Source: CAZMJP01 sp964566895 (lineage in GTDB: Bacteria; Patescibacteriota; Patescibacteriia; UBA2591; UBA6264). Taken from it: DNA of 35,523 nucleotides. The translations under genes were made by a program, and so were the position numbers. The stretch's first letter is position 1, and every line of letters begins with the position of its first letter. Shown here one piece after another: positions 1 through 8,024 of the stretch. Under the pieces are notes generated by a model that did no database searches, was not told the DNA's origin, and saw only the letters and a list, made by a program, of their open reading frames with translations. The DNA lies in NCBI GenBank assembly GCA_964566895.1, contig CAZMJP010000005.1, positions 1 through 35,523 on the forward strand, in the 5' to 3' direction.

Positions 1-6
1 AATATA

Positions 7-54
7 CTCCACAATTTGACTTTCGGGAATTTTTCCGAAAGTCAAATTGTGGAG
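7..54. repeat. Perfect 20-bp inverted repeat at the 3' end of tRNA-Thr
   Basis: Arms at 7-26 and 35-54 are exactly complementary around an 8-nt centre. On the minus strand the hairpin begins within the tRNA-Thr 3' end: it uses the last acceptor base, the discriminator and the CCA. No U-tract follows on the minus strand within the few bases visible, so it is not a textbook intrinsic terminator. It could be a processing or termination hairpin, a mobile-element end, or a fold-back assembly artefact near a sequence edge. Confidence 0.7.
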
Positions 55-125
55 CCCGCGGTCGGAATTGAACCGACGACCTACTCCTTACCATGGAGTC
101 GCTCTACCAACTGAGCTACACGGGC
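50..125 (-). tRNA. tRNA-Thr (anticodon GGU)
   Basis: The minus strand folds into a complete cloverleaf. The acceptor arms are GCCCGTG and CGCGGGC, the D-arm is GCTC/GAGC, the anticodon stem ACTCC/GGAGT closes a loop ATGGTAA with anticodon GGT, and the T-arm GTCGG/CCGAC has loop TTCAATT. The mature body is 53-125, with discriminator T. The next three bases on the minus strand are CCA (50-52), so CCA appears encoded, unlike the three other tRNA genes here. That CCA lies inside the arm of a perfect inverted repeat and may be fortuitous. Confidence 0.95.
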
Positions 126-145
126 ATTGATTTTAGACAAATCTT

Positions 146-466
146 TTACTTAGAAAATTTTCTTATTATTTTAACCAATTTTTTAGAAACTTCAAGAACT
201 CTATTTGTCCCAACTTTAATCTGTCCAGCCCCCTTTTTAAAACAATCCCAAAAACCCTTAGCTCCAAGTTTAAATTTATCCTCAAAGTCTCTTATTTGGC
301 GACTAACTTTCTTCTTTAATAACTCCTTTTTGGTTTTAGCGGCTATCTCTTCGGGTGTCCGCGATAAATCAATCTTGGTTAAAAAAAATAATTTTTTACC
401 AACGATAAAAAGAATTCCACTTAAGGAAAGAAAAAAAACCGCTAAAACAACAATGTTTACGATCAT
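146..466 (-). CDS. Small basic membrane-anchored protein of unknown function
   Basis: This 106-residue protein has one N-terminal hydrophobic segment (about residues 3-22). A strongly basic, probably helical tail follows, rich in Lys and Arg. I recognise no family. Its start codon overlaps the end of the aldolase gene by 4 bases (ATGA arrangement), so the two are probably translationally coupled and transcribed together toward tRNA-Thr. The expected topology is a short N-terminal anchor with a positively charged cytoplasmic tail, which could bind nucleic acid or lipid head groups; that is inference. It is a real gene rather than a shadow because of the coupling and the membrane-plus-charged layout. 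Confidence 0.65.
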   Translation of the reverse strand: MIVNIVVLAVFFLSLSGILFIVGKKLFFLTKIDLSRTPEEIAAKTKKELLKKKVSRQIRDFEDKFKLGAKGFWDCFKKGAGQIKVGTNRVLEVSKKLVKIIRKFSK

Positions 467-1332
467 ATTTTATTTTGGCTACCAAACATCAAAATCTTAT
501 CTTTAACTACCCTTGCTACTTCATCAATGCATGGTGATAAAAGACATCGCGGGTCGTATTCTTGTTTCTTTTTAAGAGAATCAGTTAAGCCTTGTTTAAA
601 AGCAAATCTAATTTCAGTATCAATGTTTATTATTCTTACCCCCAAGTCAATGGCTTTTTTAATTTGATTTTTGGGGATGCCCGAAGCGCCGTGTAAAACC
701 AGGGGAATTTTAACTCTTTTTTGGATTTCTTTTAATCTGTTCAAAAAAAGACTGGGCACGCCGTGTTTCATTTTATAAGGACCATGGACATTGCCGACAG
801 ACACAGCTAAAGTGTCTATTTTTGTTTTTTTAACAAACTCCTGAGCTTGATCAGGGTCGGTTAAAAACTCCTCTGGACCCTTAATCAATCTCTTAATCTC
901 CCCTTCTTTCTTCACCACCCGACCCAATTCTCCTTGAGCCCAAACATTGTAACGATGAGCATATTCAGACGATTTTTTAGTTATGGCCACGTTCTTATCA
1001 AAAGATAAATCTGAGGCATCAATCATAATTGAAGAAAAACCCGATTTAACACATTCGACTACGGCAGAAAATGTTCTGCCGTGATCAAGATGAAGAGCGA
1101 TTGGAACGCCTTTTGCCTGATTTTCAGTTATAGTTTGAACAAGATGAGCAATGACTTCAACTCCGGTGTAACGAAGCGTTGTTTCGCTAACTTGGATAAC
1201 AATCGGCCCTTGAGCCCAAACAGCTCCTTTAACAACACCCAGCGTCATTTCTAGATTAAAAGTATTAAAAGCCCCTAAGGCATATTTGCCTTTCTCCGCT
1301 CTCCGAACAAGTTTTTTGATATGGGTCAACAT
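463..1332 (-). CDS. fba: Class II fructose-bisphosphate / ketose-bisphosphate aldolase
   Basis: Zinc-dependent aldolase that reversibly cleaves fructose-1,6-bisphosphate into dihydroxyacetone phosphate and glyceraldehyde-3-phosphate in cytosolic glycolysis. The 289-residue length fits the GatY/FbaA-type family. The metal-site motif LHLDHG gives Asp83 and His84. Further family signatures are GNVHG in the middle and LHGASGI near residue 213, the second metal and phosphate-binding region. The N-terminal GAFNTFNLE matches the family's usual GAFN start region. It lies 150 bp downstream of triose-phosphate isomerase on the same strand, so two consecutive glycolytic steps are grouped. A tagatose-bisphosphate substrate cannot be excluded from sequence. 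No Shine-Dalgarno is visible before the ATG. Confidence 0.92.
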   Translation of the reverse strand: MLTHIKKLVRRAEKGKYALGAFNTFNLEMTLGVVKGAVWAQGPIVIQVSETTLRYTGVEVIAHLVQTITENQAKGVPIALHLDHGRTFSAVVECVKSGFSSIMIDASDLSFDKNVAITKKSSEYAHRYNVWAQGELGRVVKKEGEIKRLIKGPEEFLTDPDQAQEFVKKTKIDTLAVSVGNVHGPYKMKHGVPSLFLNRLKEIQKRVKIPLVLHGASGIPKNQIKKAIDLGVRIINIDTEIRFAFKQGLTDSLKKKQEYDPRCLLSPCIDEVARVVKDKILMFGSQNKI

Positions 1333-1482
1333 AAGCGCTGATGTTGAATAAAAATTAAAAATGAAAAATCACAATCTGAAATTAAAAACCATTCTCAAAA
1401 TAACCAATGGCCAAAAAATAATAGTTGGGTAATCAGGTAATCGAACACTTAAAATCCCAATCCCCAGTCCCCAATTAACCAA

Positions 1483-2268
1483 TTAGCTGACTGCTGTTTC
1501 GCACATTTTAACAAATTCCTGCGCCCTTAGGGAAACACTTCCGACCAAAACTCCGTTAATGGTCGGCTCGTCAATAAAGGACTTAATGTTTGTCGAATCA
1601 ACGCTGCCACCATAGAGGATTCGAATATTATTTCTAACAATCGGCAAGGGGAAAAGGTCAACCATTCTTTGTAGAAGAACTTTAGCTGTATATTCGGCGT
1701 CTTCCGGAGACACGGCCCGTCCTGAACCAATTACCCAAATTGGCTCATAGGCAACAATAATTTTCTGGTCGGAGTTTAAACTAATTCCTTCCAACGCCCG
1801 AGAAACTTGTTCAAGAATCACATAATCCTTGAGTCCTTTGTGTCTTTCTTCAAGCGTCTCTCCAACGCAAACTACCGGGACCAAACCAATTTGAAGAGCC
1901 GCTTTGACTTTCTTGTGAACCATTTCATCTGTCTCCCCCAGGTTAAGTCGCCGCTCTGAATGGCCAAGAACCACATACTGACAACCTATCTCTTTCAACC
2001 AGACCGGAGAAATCTCGCCGGTAAATTCGCCCTTTTCCTCCCAAAAGCAGCTTTGGGCGCCCAAAAACAAACCGTTAATGGACTTTATCTTTTTCGCCGC
2101 TTCAGCCAAACTGACGAAGGGTGGACAAAAAACAATGTCAATGGTCAACAAACCCTTTCTCTTTTTTGACTTCTTTAACAATTTTACAATATCGTTAATC
2201 AAAACCTCGCCGTTTTTAAAGCCGGGATTCATCTTCCAATTAGCAATAATAATAGGCTTCTTTGTCAT
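1483..2268 (-). CDS. tpiA: Triose-phosphate isomerase
   Basis: Interconverts dihydroxyacetone phosphate and glyceraldehyde-3-phosphate. All catalytic motifs are present: the N-terminal ANWKMN lysine, LGHSERR with the catalytic His, and AYEPIWVIGSG with the catalytic Glu. The C-terminal phosphate loop reads YGGSVDSTN followed by GVLVGSVSL. The length of 261 residues is normal for bacterial TpiA and there is no fusion. It sits between the aldolase (downstream) and a small membrane protein (upstream, 21 bp gap), suggesting one minus-strand transcription unit. The start at MTKKPIIIANWKMN places the catalytic Lys at the usual distance from the N-terminus. Confidence 0.97.
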   Translation of the reverse strand: MTKKPIIIANWKMNPGFKNGEVLINDIVKLLKKSKKRKGLLTIDIVFCPPFVSLAEAAKKIKSINGLFLGAQSCFWEEKGEFTGEISPVWLKEIGCQYVVLGHSERRLNLGETDEMVHKKVKAALQIGLVPVVCVGETLEERHKGLKDYVILEQVSRALEGISLNSDQKIIVAYEPIWVIGSGRAVSPEDAEYTAKVLLQRMVDLFPLPIVRNNIRILYGGSVDSTNIKSFIDEPTINGVLVGSVSLRAQEFVKMCETAVS

Positions 2269-2289
2269 AATTACTAAATCAAAAATTTT

Positions 2290-2748
2290 TTAAAGAATTG
2301 AAATAATACCCAAGGTACTTAAAGTAACAATAGCGCCGGCGATTACCACTCCGACGAAAATCAAACCCAGGCTTCGCCAATAAGGAATGCCAAAAAGGAA
2401 AGCGGCGACCGCTCCGGTCCAGGCGCCGGTCAAGGGCAGAGGGATAGCCACAAATAAAGTTAAAGCCAAGTCGCCATAGAGAGCGTGTTTTTTATAAAAC
2501 CGCTGACGGGTTCTGATAAAAAGCCAATTAAAAAACTTATTGAAATAAATGTTTTTAGCCATTAAAAGATTGACTAAGCGCCGCAAAAACCAAAGGAGAA
2601 AAAAAATCGGTAAGATATTCCCCAGACAAGCCAAAAAGAAAGCTTTTAAAGGACTAATTTGCCAAAGACTGATCGCGACCGGAATTGTTCCCCTCAATTC
2701 ATTTATCGGCGTTAAGGCCAGTAAAATTGTCTTTAATTCCGAAATCAT
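2290..2748 (-). CDS. Small multidrug-export-like membrane protein (COG2426 type)
   Basis: A 152-residue, very hydrophobic protein with about four membrane segments. The N-terminus contains the PINELRGTIPVA stretch, and a later TGAWTGAVAAFLFGIPYWRS block matches the Sm_multidrug_ex (COG2426) family as I know it. Function in that family is poorly established despite its name, so transport is inference. It abuts the D,D-carboxypeptidase gene (1-bp gap upstream) and tpiA (21 bp downstream). It is most likely co-transcribed with both. Confidence 0.75.
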   Translation of the reverse strand: MISELKTILLALTPINELRGTIPVAISLWQISPLKAFFLACLGNILPIFFLLWFLRRLVNLLMAKNIYFNKFFNWLFIRTRQRFYKKHALYGDLALTLFVAIPLPLTGAWTGAVAAFLFGIPYWRSLGLIFVGVVIAGAIVTLSTLGIISIL

Positions 2749-2749
2749 T

Positions 2750-3682
2750 TTAATATTCTAATGTTCCTATCTTACCATGTTCCAATGAAGATGTCCACCA
2801 AATCAGGCCTTTAACTTCCTGAAATCTATCTTGGTCAGTTGCCGCTCCCAAAACCACCACGGCTGTCCGATAGCCCTGATAATCGCTTAAACCGGCGAAA
2901 CAATATCCACTTTCTCGCAAATACCCGGTCTTCGCTCCAATCAAATCAATAAAACCGCCCAGTAATTTATTGGTATTGTAAACCCGCTGATATATTTTCC
3001 CGCTCCCCGGTCTTAAGATTGAAACATCGTAGGTTTTAGTGTTTAGGGCCCGCTTGATATTATCGTTTTTCACCGCTTCAATAATTAATTTAGCCAAGTC
3101 GCTGGCCGTAGAACAATTCTTCGAATCCAATCCGGTTGGCTCGACAAAATGAGTGTCGGTCATACCCAAAACTTCGGCTTTCTTATTCATTAAATCAACA
3201 AATGCCTCGTTGGTATCGGACTCAATTAAACGGGCTAAAATCTTCGCCGCATTATTAGCTGACTTAACCAGACTGCCATAAAAAATATCTTCAATAGACA
3301 GACTGTCCTCCGGTTTTATCACCAGCCCAGCCGGTTCAAGGTCGGATTCAATGTTGGTTTCTATAACTAAATCCCCCTGTTCCACCTTAACCTTGTCGCT
3401 TAACGCTCTGGTATTGTTCTCCCAAAATACCAGAGCCGTCATCAATTTAGTAATGCTGGCAACTGGCAAAACAACGGTTGGATTCTTCTCAAATAAAACC
3501 TCCCCAGTCTCTACGTCAAGGGCCAAAGCGCTTTGGCTGGTCAATTTCGGTCCTAAAGAATAAGGAAAATTCCGGCCGTTTTGATAAGGGTCTAATCTGA
3601 CAATATTGTCCAAAAAAACCGCTTGAGAAAAAACTGGCGACAAACCTAAAACCAATAAGATAGATAGAATAAATGAAAGCAT
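2750..3682 (-). CDS. Serine-type D-alanyl-D-alanine carboxypeptidase (peptidase S11, DacA-like)
   Basis: Trims the terminal D-Ala of peptidoglycan stem peptides outside the membrane. The N-terminus (about residues 1-21) is a signal peptide ending near FSQA. The three active-site motifs of penicillin-recognising serine enzymes are present in order: S76-I-T-K79, S141-A-N143 and K251-T-G253. Length (310) is shorter than E. coli DacA because the C-terminal beta domain and amphipathic membrane anchor are missing. The protein ends soon after the catalytic domain. It lies directly downstream of the FemX-like gene, giving a small peptidoglycan-maturation pair. Confidence 0.92.
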   Translation of the reverse strand: MLSFILSILLVLGLSPVFSQAVFLDNIVRLDPYQNGRNFPYSLGPKLTSQSALALDVETGEVLFEKNPTVVLPVASITKLMTALVFWENNTRALSDKVKVEQGDLVIETNIESDLEPAGLVIKPEDSLSIEDIFYGSLVKSANNAAKILARLIESDTNEAFVDLMNKKAEVLGMTDTHFVEPTGLDSKNCSTASDLAKLIIEAVKNDNIKRALNTKTYDVSILRPGSGKIYQRVYNTNKLLGGFIDLIGAKTGYLRESGYCFAGLSDYQGYRTAVVVLGAATDQDRFQEVKGLIWWTSSLEHGKIGTLEY

Positions 3683-3703
3683 AAACTCATTTTAAGATAA
3701 AAT

Positions 3704-3717
3704 TTTGGTTGACCAAA
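3704..3717. promoter_or_regulatory. 14-bp palindrome upstream of the carboxypeptidase gene
   Basis: TTTGGT-TG-ACCAAA is a perfect inverted repeat with a 2-base centre, 22-35 bp before the start codon at 3682. This is where a repressor operator or a -10/-35 overlap could sit. No regulator is identifiable. Confidence 0.25.
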
Positions 3718-3730
3718 TCCTTTTTTTATC

Positions 3731-4741
3731 TCACATTTTAATGCCCCTGCCTATCCGGTATAAATAATACCAAAATCTGCAAATCGGCAAATCAAAAGTG
3801 CCCGGATAAGCGACTCTCTGACCGCCGAAACTACTTTTAAAACGGGTTAAGCTCGGCCAATTTTTCTCGCTGATTCCCCAAAAATCATAAAATTGGAAAC
3901 CTCGCTCTTTGGCTTGTTTAATAATCTCCCAATGAAGCAAATGGGGGGCCATCGCTTGTTTATATTGCCGCGAGGAAGCGCCATGGACATAAGTAGCAAC
4001 GCCGCCAAAATAAATAACGATATAAGCAGCAACGGTCTGCCCTCTATATTTAGCCAAATAAAGCCGAGAAAAATCGTGATTAAATTTTAGCATCCGATAA
4101 TAATAATCAGCCGAATGCGGTTTAAACCCCTCTCGCTTGGCTGTCTGACAAAGCAAATTCAAGAATTCTTTTATAGATTGATCGCTTTTATCTTCCTTTA
4201 CTACAACTCCGTACTTCTCGGCTAAATGAATATTATATCTGGTTTTAGCGTGCATCTGGGACAAAATCTCCTGTTCCGGCTTGGTTAAATCTAAAAGCAG
4301 AGTCTCGGACGGCTGAACATCTTTAATCTTTTTTAACCTTCCCGCTGTAAGTTTTAAATCTGTCTCTGGCTCAAAACGGAAAAAAATAGCTCCTTCTTTC
4401 TTAGCCAATTTCTTTAATTCATCAATAAAAAATAAATTCAATAATCTTCCGTTTCGGGGTTTTTCCAAATCTGCCCCTGATTGAAAAGGGCGGAAAAGCG
4501 GCCCCCGCGGACAATAAAAATAACTTTTTCTAAAGGGCAAAGGATATTTGATTATCAAAGATTGACCAATAACTCTCTCTTCATTTTTAACCGCCAACCG
4601 CCAAATCCTTCTCCCCAAAACCCTTTGAAAATCGCCCCATTGCCAGGATTGCAAGAATCGTCCCGCTTGCGTTGACGAGCCGCCATTGAAAGTAATAAAA
4701 TTATCCCATTCCTTCTGGTTCGAAATTTCATTTATCTGCAT
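3731..4741 (-). CDS. FemX/FemAB-like peptidoglycan-bridge aminoacyltransferase
   Basis: A 336-residue protein of the FemABX family (GNAT-like double domain), which uses aminoacyl-tRNA to add amino acids to lipid II stem peptides. Seen features are the N-terminal SWQWGDFQRVLGR segment, the YCPRGPLFRPF motif, and a second half with HGASSRQYKQAMAPHLLHWE followed by YDFWGISE. The latter resembles the family's conserved YDFxG block. It overlaps the glycosylase gene by 10 bp and precedes the carboxypeptidase gene. The neighbourhood supports a cell-wall role; which amino acid it transfers cannot be told. Confidence 0.85.
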   Translation of the reverse strand: MQINEISNQKEWDNFITFNGGSSTQAGRFLQSWQWGDFQRVLGRRIWRLAVKNEERVIGQSLIIKYPLPFRKSYFYCPRGPLFRPFQSGADLEKPRNGRLLNLFFIDELKKLAKKEGAIFFRFEPETDLKLTAGRLKKIKDVQPSETLLLDLTKPEQEILSQMHAKTRYNIHLAEKYGVVVKEDKSDQSIKEFLNLLCQTAKREGFKPHSADYYYRMLKFNHDFSRLYLAKYRGQTVAAYIVIYFGGVATYVHGASSRQYKQAMAPHLLHWEIIKQAKERGFQFYDFWGISEKNWPSLTRFKSSFGGQRVAYPGTFDLPICRFWYYLYRIGRGIKM

Positions 4742-5274
4742 GTTGTTATTCTAAACCGGTAAGGTTTGTCAGCCCATTGACCGGCGTATTCAACGCCGAT
4801 TCTTTTTTCGGAGGCGATTCGACTCGGTTTAATTTTAACTCCCCTGTCTTCAATCCAAAGGCCTGTTTTTTTGCTGGCTGACCGACCATTAAATTTTGAA
4901 TCGATTTTTAAGCGCTTTGTCAGCCGGGCCGGACCAATGGCTTGTTCCGTCCCTCTGATCAAAACCGCCGCCGGATATTCTTTCGGACCAGTAACGATGT
5001 TCAGCAGCCAATGCATTCCATAGATGAAATAAACATACCAATATCCGGCTGGGCCAAACATAATTTTATTCCGTTCGGTTTTGCCACGACTGGCGTGGGA
5101 AGCCCTGTCTTCAAGCCCATCATAAGCTTCTACCTCAGTAATCATCAAAACTGTTTCTTTTCCTCTATATCTTCTGACTAAAAACTTGCCTAAAAGAGAT
5201 TTAGCCGCTTTTAACGTCGGCTGATTAAAAAATCCCAAAGACAAGACTCTCTTTTGAAAACTCCCCTTCGCCAT
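4732..5274 (-). CDS. mpg: 3-methyladenine DNA glycosylase (AAG/MPG family)
   Basis: Removes alkylated purines from DNA to start base-excision repair. Family motifs seen are LLGKFLVRR, the ITEVEAYDG block containing the catalytic Glu, DRASHASRGKTERN, and YVYFIYGMHWLLNIV with the DNA-intercalating Tyr region. An AAVLIRG motif follows. The open frame continues upstream to a TTG at 5298, but the ATG at 5274 (MAKGSFQ) gives the usual distance to the conserved domain and is preferred, for 180 residues. Its last bases overlap the FemX-like gene, suggesting coupling only by genome compaction. The closest alternative would be a non-catalytic relative, which the intact Glu argues against. Confidence 0.93.
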   Translation of the reverse strand: MAKGSFQKRVLSLGFFNQPTLKAAKSLLGKFLVRRYRGKETVLMITEVEAYDGLEDRASHASRGKTERNKIMFGPAGYWYVYFIYGMHWLLNIVTGPKEYPAAVLIRGTEQAIGPARLTKRLKIDSKFNGRSASKKTGLWIEDRGVKIKPSRIASEKRIGVEYAGQWADKPYRFRITTCR

Positions 5275-5320
5275 ATAAATGGAACATTTCCCAAACAAAG
5301 AAACGCCGTCTGCTAAAAAG

Positions 5321-6601
5321 TTAAATAAAATTTTTAGCTCTTTTCGCCGCTTGCTTAAGAATCTGCTCTTCCCCTTCCACTTTTCCGTCTCTCATTAAGA
5401 TTCTGCCCTGGCAAATGACATCGGTAACACAATTCCCATTACAAGAATAAACTATATTTGAGATTAAATTATGACCAGGGGCAAAACAAACCTGATTTAA
5501 GTTTAGTAAAATTAAATCAGCTAGATAACCCTGCTTAATTTGACCAACTCTTATTTTCAAAGCTTGTCCCGCATTCTCTGTCGTTGCCTTGAAAATTTCT
5601 AAACCTGGAGCTACTGCCGGGTCCATTTCTTTTACTTTCTGTAAAAGAGAGGCGAATTTCATCTCTTCAAACAAATCCAAATTGTTATTGGAAGCCGCGC
5701 CATCTGTTCCTAAACAAACGTTGATCTTTGCTCTCTTTACTCTCAAATAAGGAAAAATCCCCGAAACCAATTTCATTTCAGAACAGGGAGTATAAACCAA
5801 ACTGCATTTTCTCTGACTCAAAATCCCAGTCTCCCTCTCAGAAAGCCAAAGAGCATGAGCTAAAAGGCAATTTCTATTTAGAAATCCAATTTTGTCAAGA
5901 TATTCAACTGGCCGAAGTTTATACTTTTTTAAACAATCGCTAACCTCCTTTTGCGTTTCCGATAAATGAATGTGCAAAAGCAGATTGTTCGCCTGGGCAA
6001 AATTTTTCGCCCAAACTAAATTTTCCCGACTAACACTATAAATGGCATGAGGCGCTATGGCGAAGGTTACCGTTTTGAAAATTTTCCTTTTAACATCTTG
6101 CCAGAGCTTCTCCACGTATTCCCGACGGCCCAAGGGAAAAGAATCCAAAATGACTAAACCGACAACAGCGCGCAGCCCCATCTCCTTAATCGCTTCAATC
6201 GCCGCCGGTTGAAACCAGTACATATCGTTAAAACAAGTCGTCCCGGTTCTAATCATTTCCAAACAAGCCAATTTAGTCCCCCAATAAATGTCGTCGGGGG
6301 AAAACTTTCGTTCAATGGGCCAAATCTTCTTTTCAAGCCAATCCTTTAAGGGCAAATCATCGCTGTACCCCCGCAAAAGAGACATTGCCGCGTGAACATG
6401 GGCGTTAACCAATCCGGGTAAAACAGCTTTTTGCCCGCGGCCATCAATTCTTTGGTCAGCTTTTCTGTTTATTCCAGGACTGATTTTTTCTATTTTCCCG
6501 TCTCGGATGAAGATATCGGTTTTCCTACTCTTTAAAATTACATTTTTTATTAGAAAAGTCGTCTCTCCCCCGGCAGTTATACTCCTTTTAGGATAAAACA
6601 T
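5321..6601 (-). CDS. mtaD: Methylthioadenosine/S-adenosylhomocysteine deaminase-type amidohydrolase
   Basis: A 426-residue amidohydrolase of the MtaD/SsnA group that deaminates 5'-methylthioadenosine or S-adenosylhomocysteine to the inosine form. The metal motif NAHVH supplies His68 and His70. LLHIHLSET supplies further ligands, LAHALWLSE the next His, and LGTDGAASNNNLD the catalytic Asp region. An N-terminal beta-sandwich and the C-terminal ADLILLN segment complete the family fold. It is followed 26 bp downstream in transcription order by the gene at 7374 lying upstream; both are on the minus strand and form a purine-nucleoside salvage pair. A different aminopurine substrate is possible. Confidence 0.88.
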   Translation of the reverse strand: MFYPKRSITAGGETTFLIKNVILKSRKTDIFIRDGKIEKISPGINRKADQRIDGRGQKAVLPGLVNAHVHAAMSLLRGYSDDLPLKDWLEKKIWPIERKFSPDDIYWGTKLACLEMIRTGTTCFNDMYWFQPAAIEAIKEMGLRAVVGLVILDSFPLGRREYVEKLWQDVKRKIFKTVTFAIAPHAIYSVSRENLVWAKNFAQANNLLLHIHLSETQKEVSDCLKKYKLRPVEYLDKIGFLNRNCLLAHALWLSERETGILSQRKCSLVYTPCSEMKLVSGIFPYLRVKRAKINVCLGTDGAASNNNLDLFEEMKFASLLQKVKEMDPAVAPGLEIFKATTENAGQALKIRVGQIKQGYLADLILLNLNQVCFAPGHNLISNIVYSCNGNCVTDVICQGRILMRDGKVEGEEQILKQAAKRAKNFI

Positions 6602-6627
6602 AAACTTTATTCTACCATTAAACCTTT

Positions 6628-7374
6628 TTATTCAATCTCCCGCCCAGGAACGAGACATTTTTGTCGCGGCTGGACGAGAAATAAAATTTTTTGAACTATT
6701 TTCTCAATTTTCTTCCCTATTTTTAATTCATTTTTTTCAACCATCTTCTGGGTTAAAGCCGTTTTAACAACTCCGTGGGCATAATTATCTATAGAACACA
6801 AAGCCGCATATTCTAAATCAAGTTCCCTGGCCAAAGTTGATTCATTAGCCATAGTCATCCCAACCACATCGGCAAAATTTTTAATTAAATTAATTTCCGC
6901 TCTTGTTTCATATCTCGGTCCCCGAGTTTGAAAATAAATTCCCCGACTCTTAAAATTGAATTTTAGTTCTCTTAAAATCTTAATTAAGATCTTTCTTAAC
7001 CGAGGAGAAACTTCGGGGGTAATATGCTTGCATTCTTCGCTATAAAAAGTGAGGGGACTAAAACTAATATAATCATCAGGGATTAAAAATTCCCCCGGTT
7101 TAATATTCCTTTTACAAGAACCGACTGAGTTAAAAGCGCAAATGTATTTTACCCCCAATTTTTTAAAAGCAAAGATATTGGCTTGATAATTTACTTGATG
7201 CGGCGGAACATTTCTCTCCGGCCCATGCCTTAAAATTAAGGGAGTGCCGTCAATGAAATAATAAAAAACTTTCCCATAGGGAGTGAGAAGATCTCTCGGC
7301 TTAATTTTTTTTAAAAAAGTGAGGTGAGACAAACCCCCGCCGCCAATAAATCCTATTTTAATCTTATTGTCCAT
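6628..7374 (-). CDS. Methylthioinosine/purine nucleoside phosphorylase (MTAP/PNP family)
   Basis: Phosphorolytic enzyme that cleaves a purine nucleoside to base plus (methylthio)ribose-1-phosphate. Family motifs are GFIGGGGL at the N-terminus, LRHGPERNVPPHQVNY, the FNSVGSCKRNIKPGEF loop, GPRYETRAEI and GMTMANESTLARELDLEYAALCSIDNYAHG. The base-binding position carries Asn (IDNYAHG), as in 6-oxopurine enzymes, rather than the Asp-Tyr-Asp of true MTA phosphorylases. That favours methylthioinosine or inosine/guanosine as substrate (inference). The adjacent deaminase would supply such a substrate. The normally conserved PE of this block is NE here. Length 248 is normal to slightly short. Confidence 0.85.
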   Translation of the reverse strand: MDNKIKIGFIGGGGLSHLTFLKKIKPRDLLTPYGKVFYYFIDGTPLILRHGPERNVPPHQVNYQANIFAFKKLGVKYICAFNSVGSCKRNIKPGEFLIPDDYISFSPLTFYSEECKHITPEVSPRLRKILIKILRELKFNFKSRGIYFQTRGPRYETRAEINLIKNFADVVGMTMANESTLARELDLEYAALCSIDNYAHGVVKTALTQKMVEKNELKIGKKIEKIVQKILFLVQPRQKCLVPGREIE

Positions 7375-7409
7375 AATTTTTTACTAATAAACAAAAAATG
7401 CCTTAATAG

Positions 7410-8015
7410 CTAAATTATCTTTCGGTTTTTCAAGGCGTCACTCAAGGTTATTTCATCGGCATATTCTATTTCTCCGCCTAAAGGTATACCTCTGGCAATT
7501 TTAGTCAGTTTAATCCGCTGACTTATTTTTGGATCTTTCTTAATCAGACTCGCAACGTATAAAGCGGTGCTTTCCCCTTCAATGGTTGAATTAAGAGCAA
7601 AAACAAGTTCTCTAACCGACGGACTCTTTAACCTTTGAATCAGTTCTTTAATTCTTAATTGCTCAGGACCTAAATTTTGAACAGGATTGATTAAACCACC
7701 TAAAATATGGTAAAGCCCTCTGTACTCGCCAATTTTTTCAATAGCCATTAAATCCTGGGGCTCGGCCACTAAAGCGATGACTGCTTGGTTTCGATTTTTA
7801 TCGCGGCAAATTGAACAAATATTCCGGTCTGAAAAATTGCCGCAAATGGAACAAAAAAAAATATTTTTTAACTCTCTAATCAAGGTGATAAATCTTTCCA
7901 AGTCTCCTTGACTCCCCTGGAGTAAATAAAAAACAAACCGCTGAGCGGTCTTCGGACCAATACCGGGGAATTTACTAAACTCATCTATTAAGTTTTGAAT
8001 TGGCCGAAGATACAT
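7410..8015 (-). CDS. recR: Recombination mediator RecR
   Basis: RecR works with RecF/RecO to load RecA on single-stranded gaps. At 201 residues it has full length. The N-terminal helix-hairpin-helix region reads LIDEFSKFPGIGPKTAQRF. A four-cysteine zinc finger (CSICGNFSDRNICSIC, about residues 56-71) follows. The Toprim domain contains VAEPQDLMAIE and YHILGGLINPVQNLGPEQL, and the C-terminal Walker-like stretch contains IARGIPLGGEIEYADEITL. It lies 9 bp after dnaB, so replication and repair genes share an operon. Confidence 0.96.
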   Translation of the reverse strand: MYLRPIQNLIDEFSKFPGIGPKTAQRFVFYLLQGSQGDLERFITLIRELKNIFFCSICGNFSDRNICSICRDKNRNQAVIALVAEPQDLMAIEKIGEYRGLYHILGGLINPVQNLGPEQLRIKELIQRLKSPSVRELVFALNSTIEGESTALYVASLIKKDPKISQRIKLTKIARGIPLGGEIEYADEITLSDALKNRKII

Positions 8016-8024
8016 AAGTATAAA

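Noticed and set aside
93..506. Plus-strand 137-codon open frame
   Set aside because: It runs antisense through tRNA-Thr and the small membrane-protein gene and has no domain or start signal.
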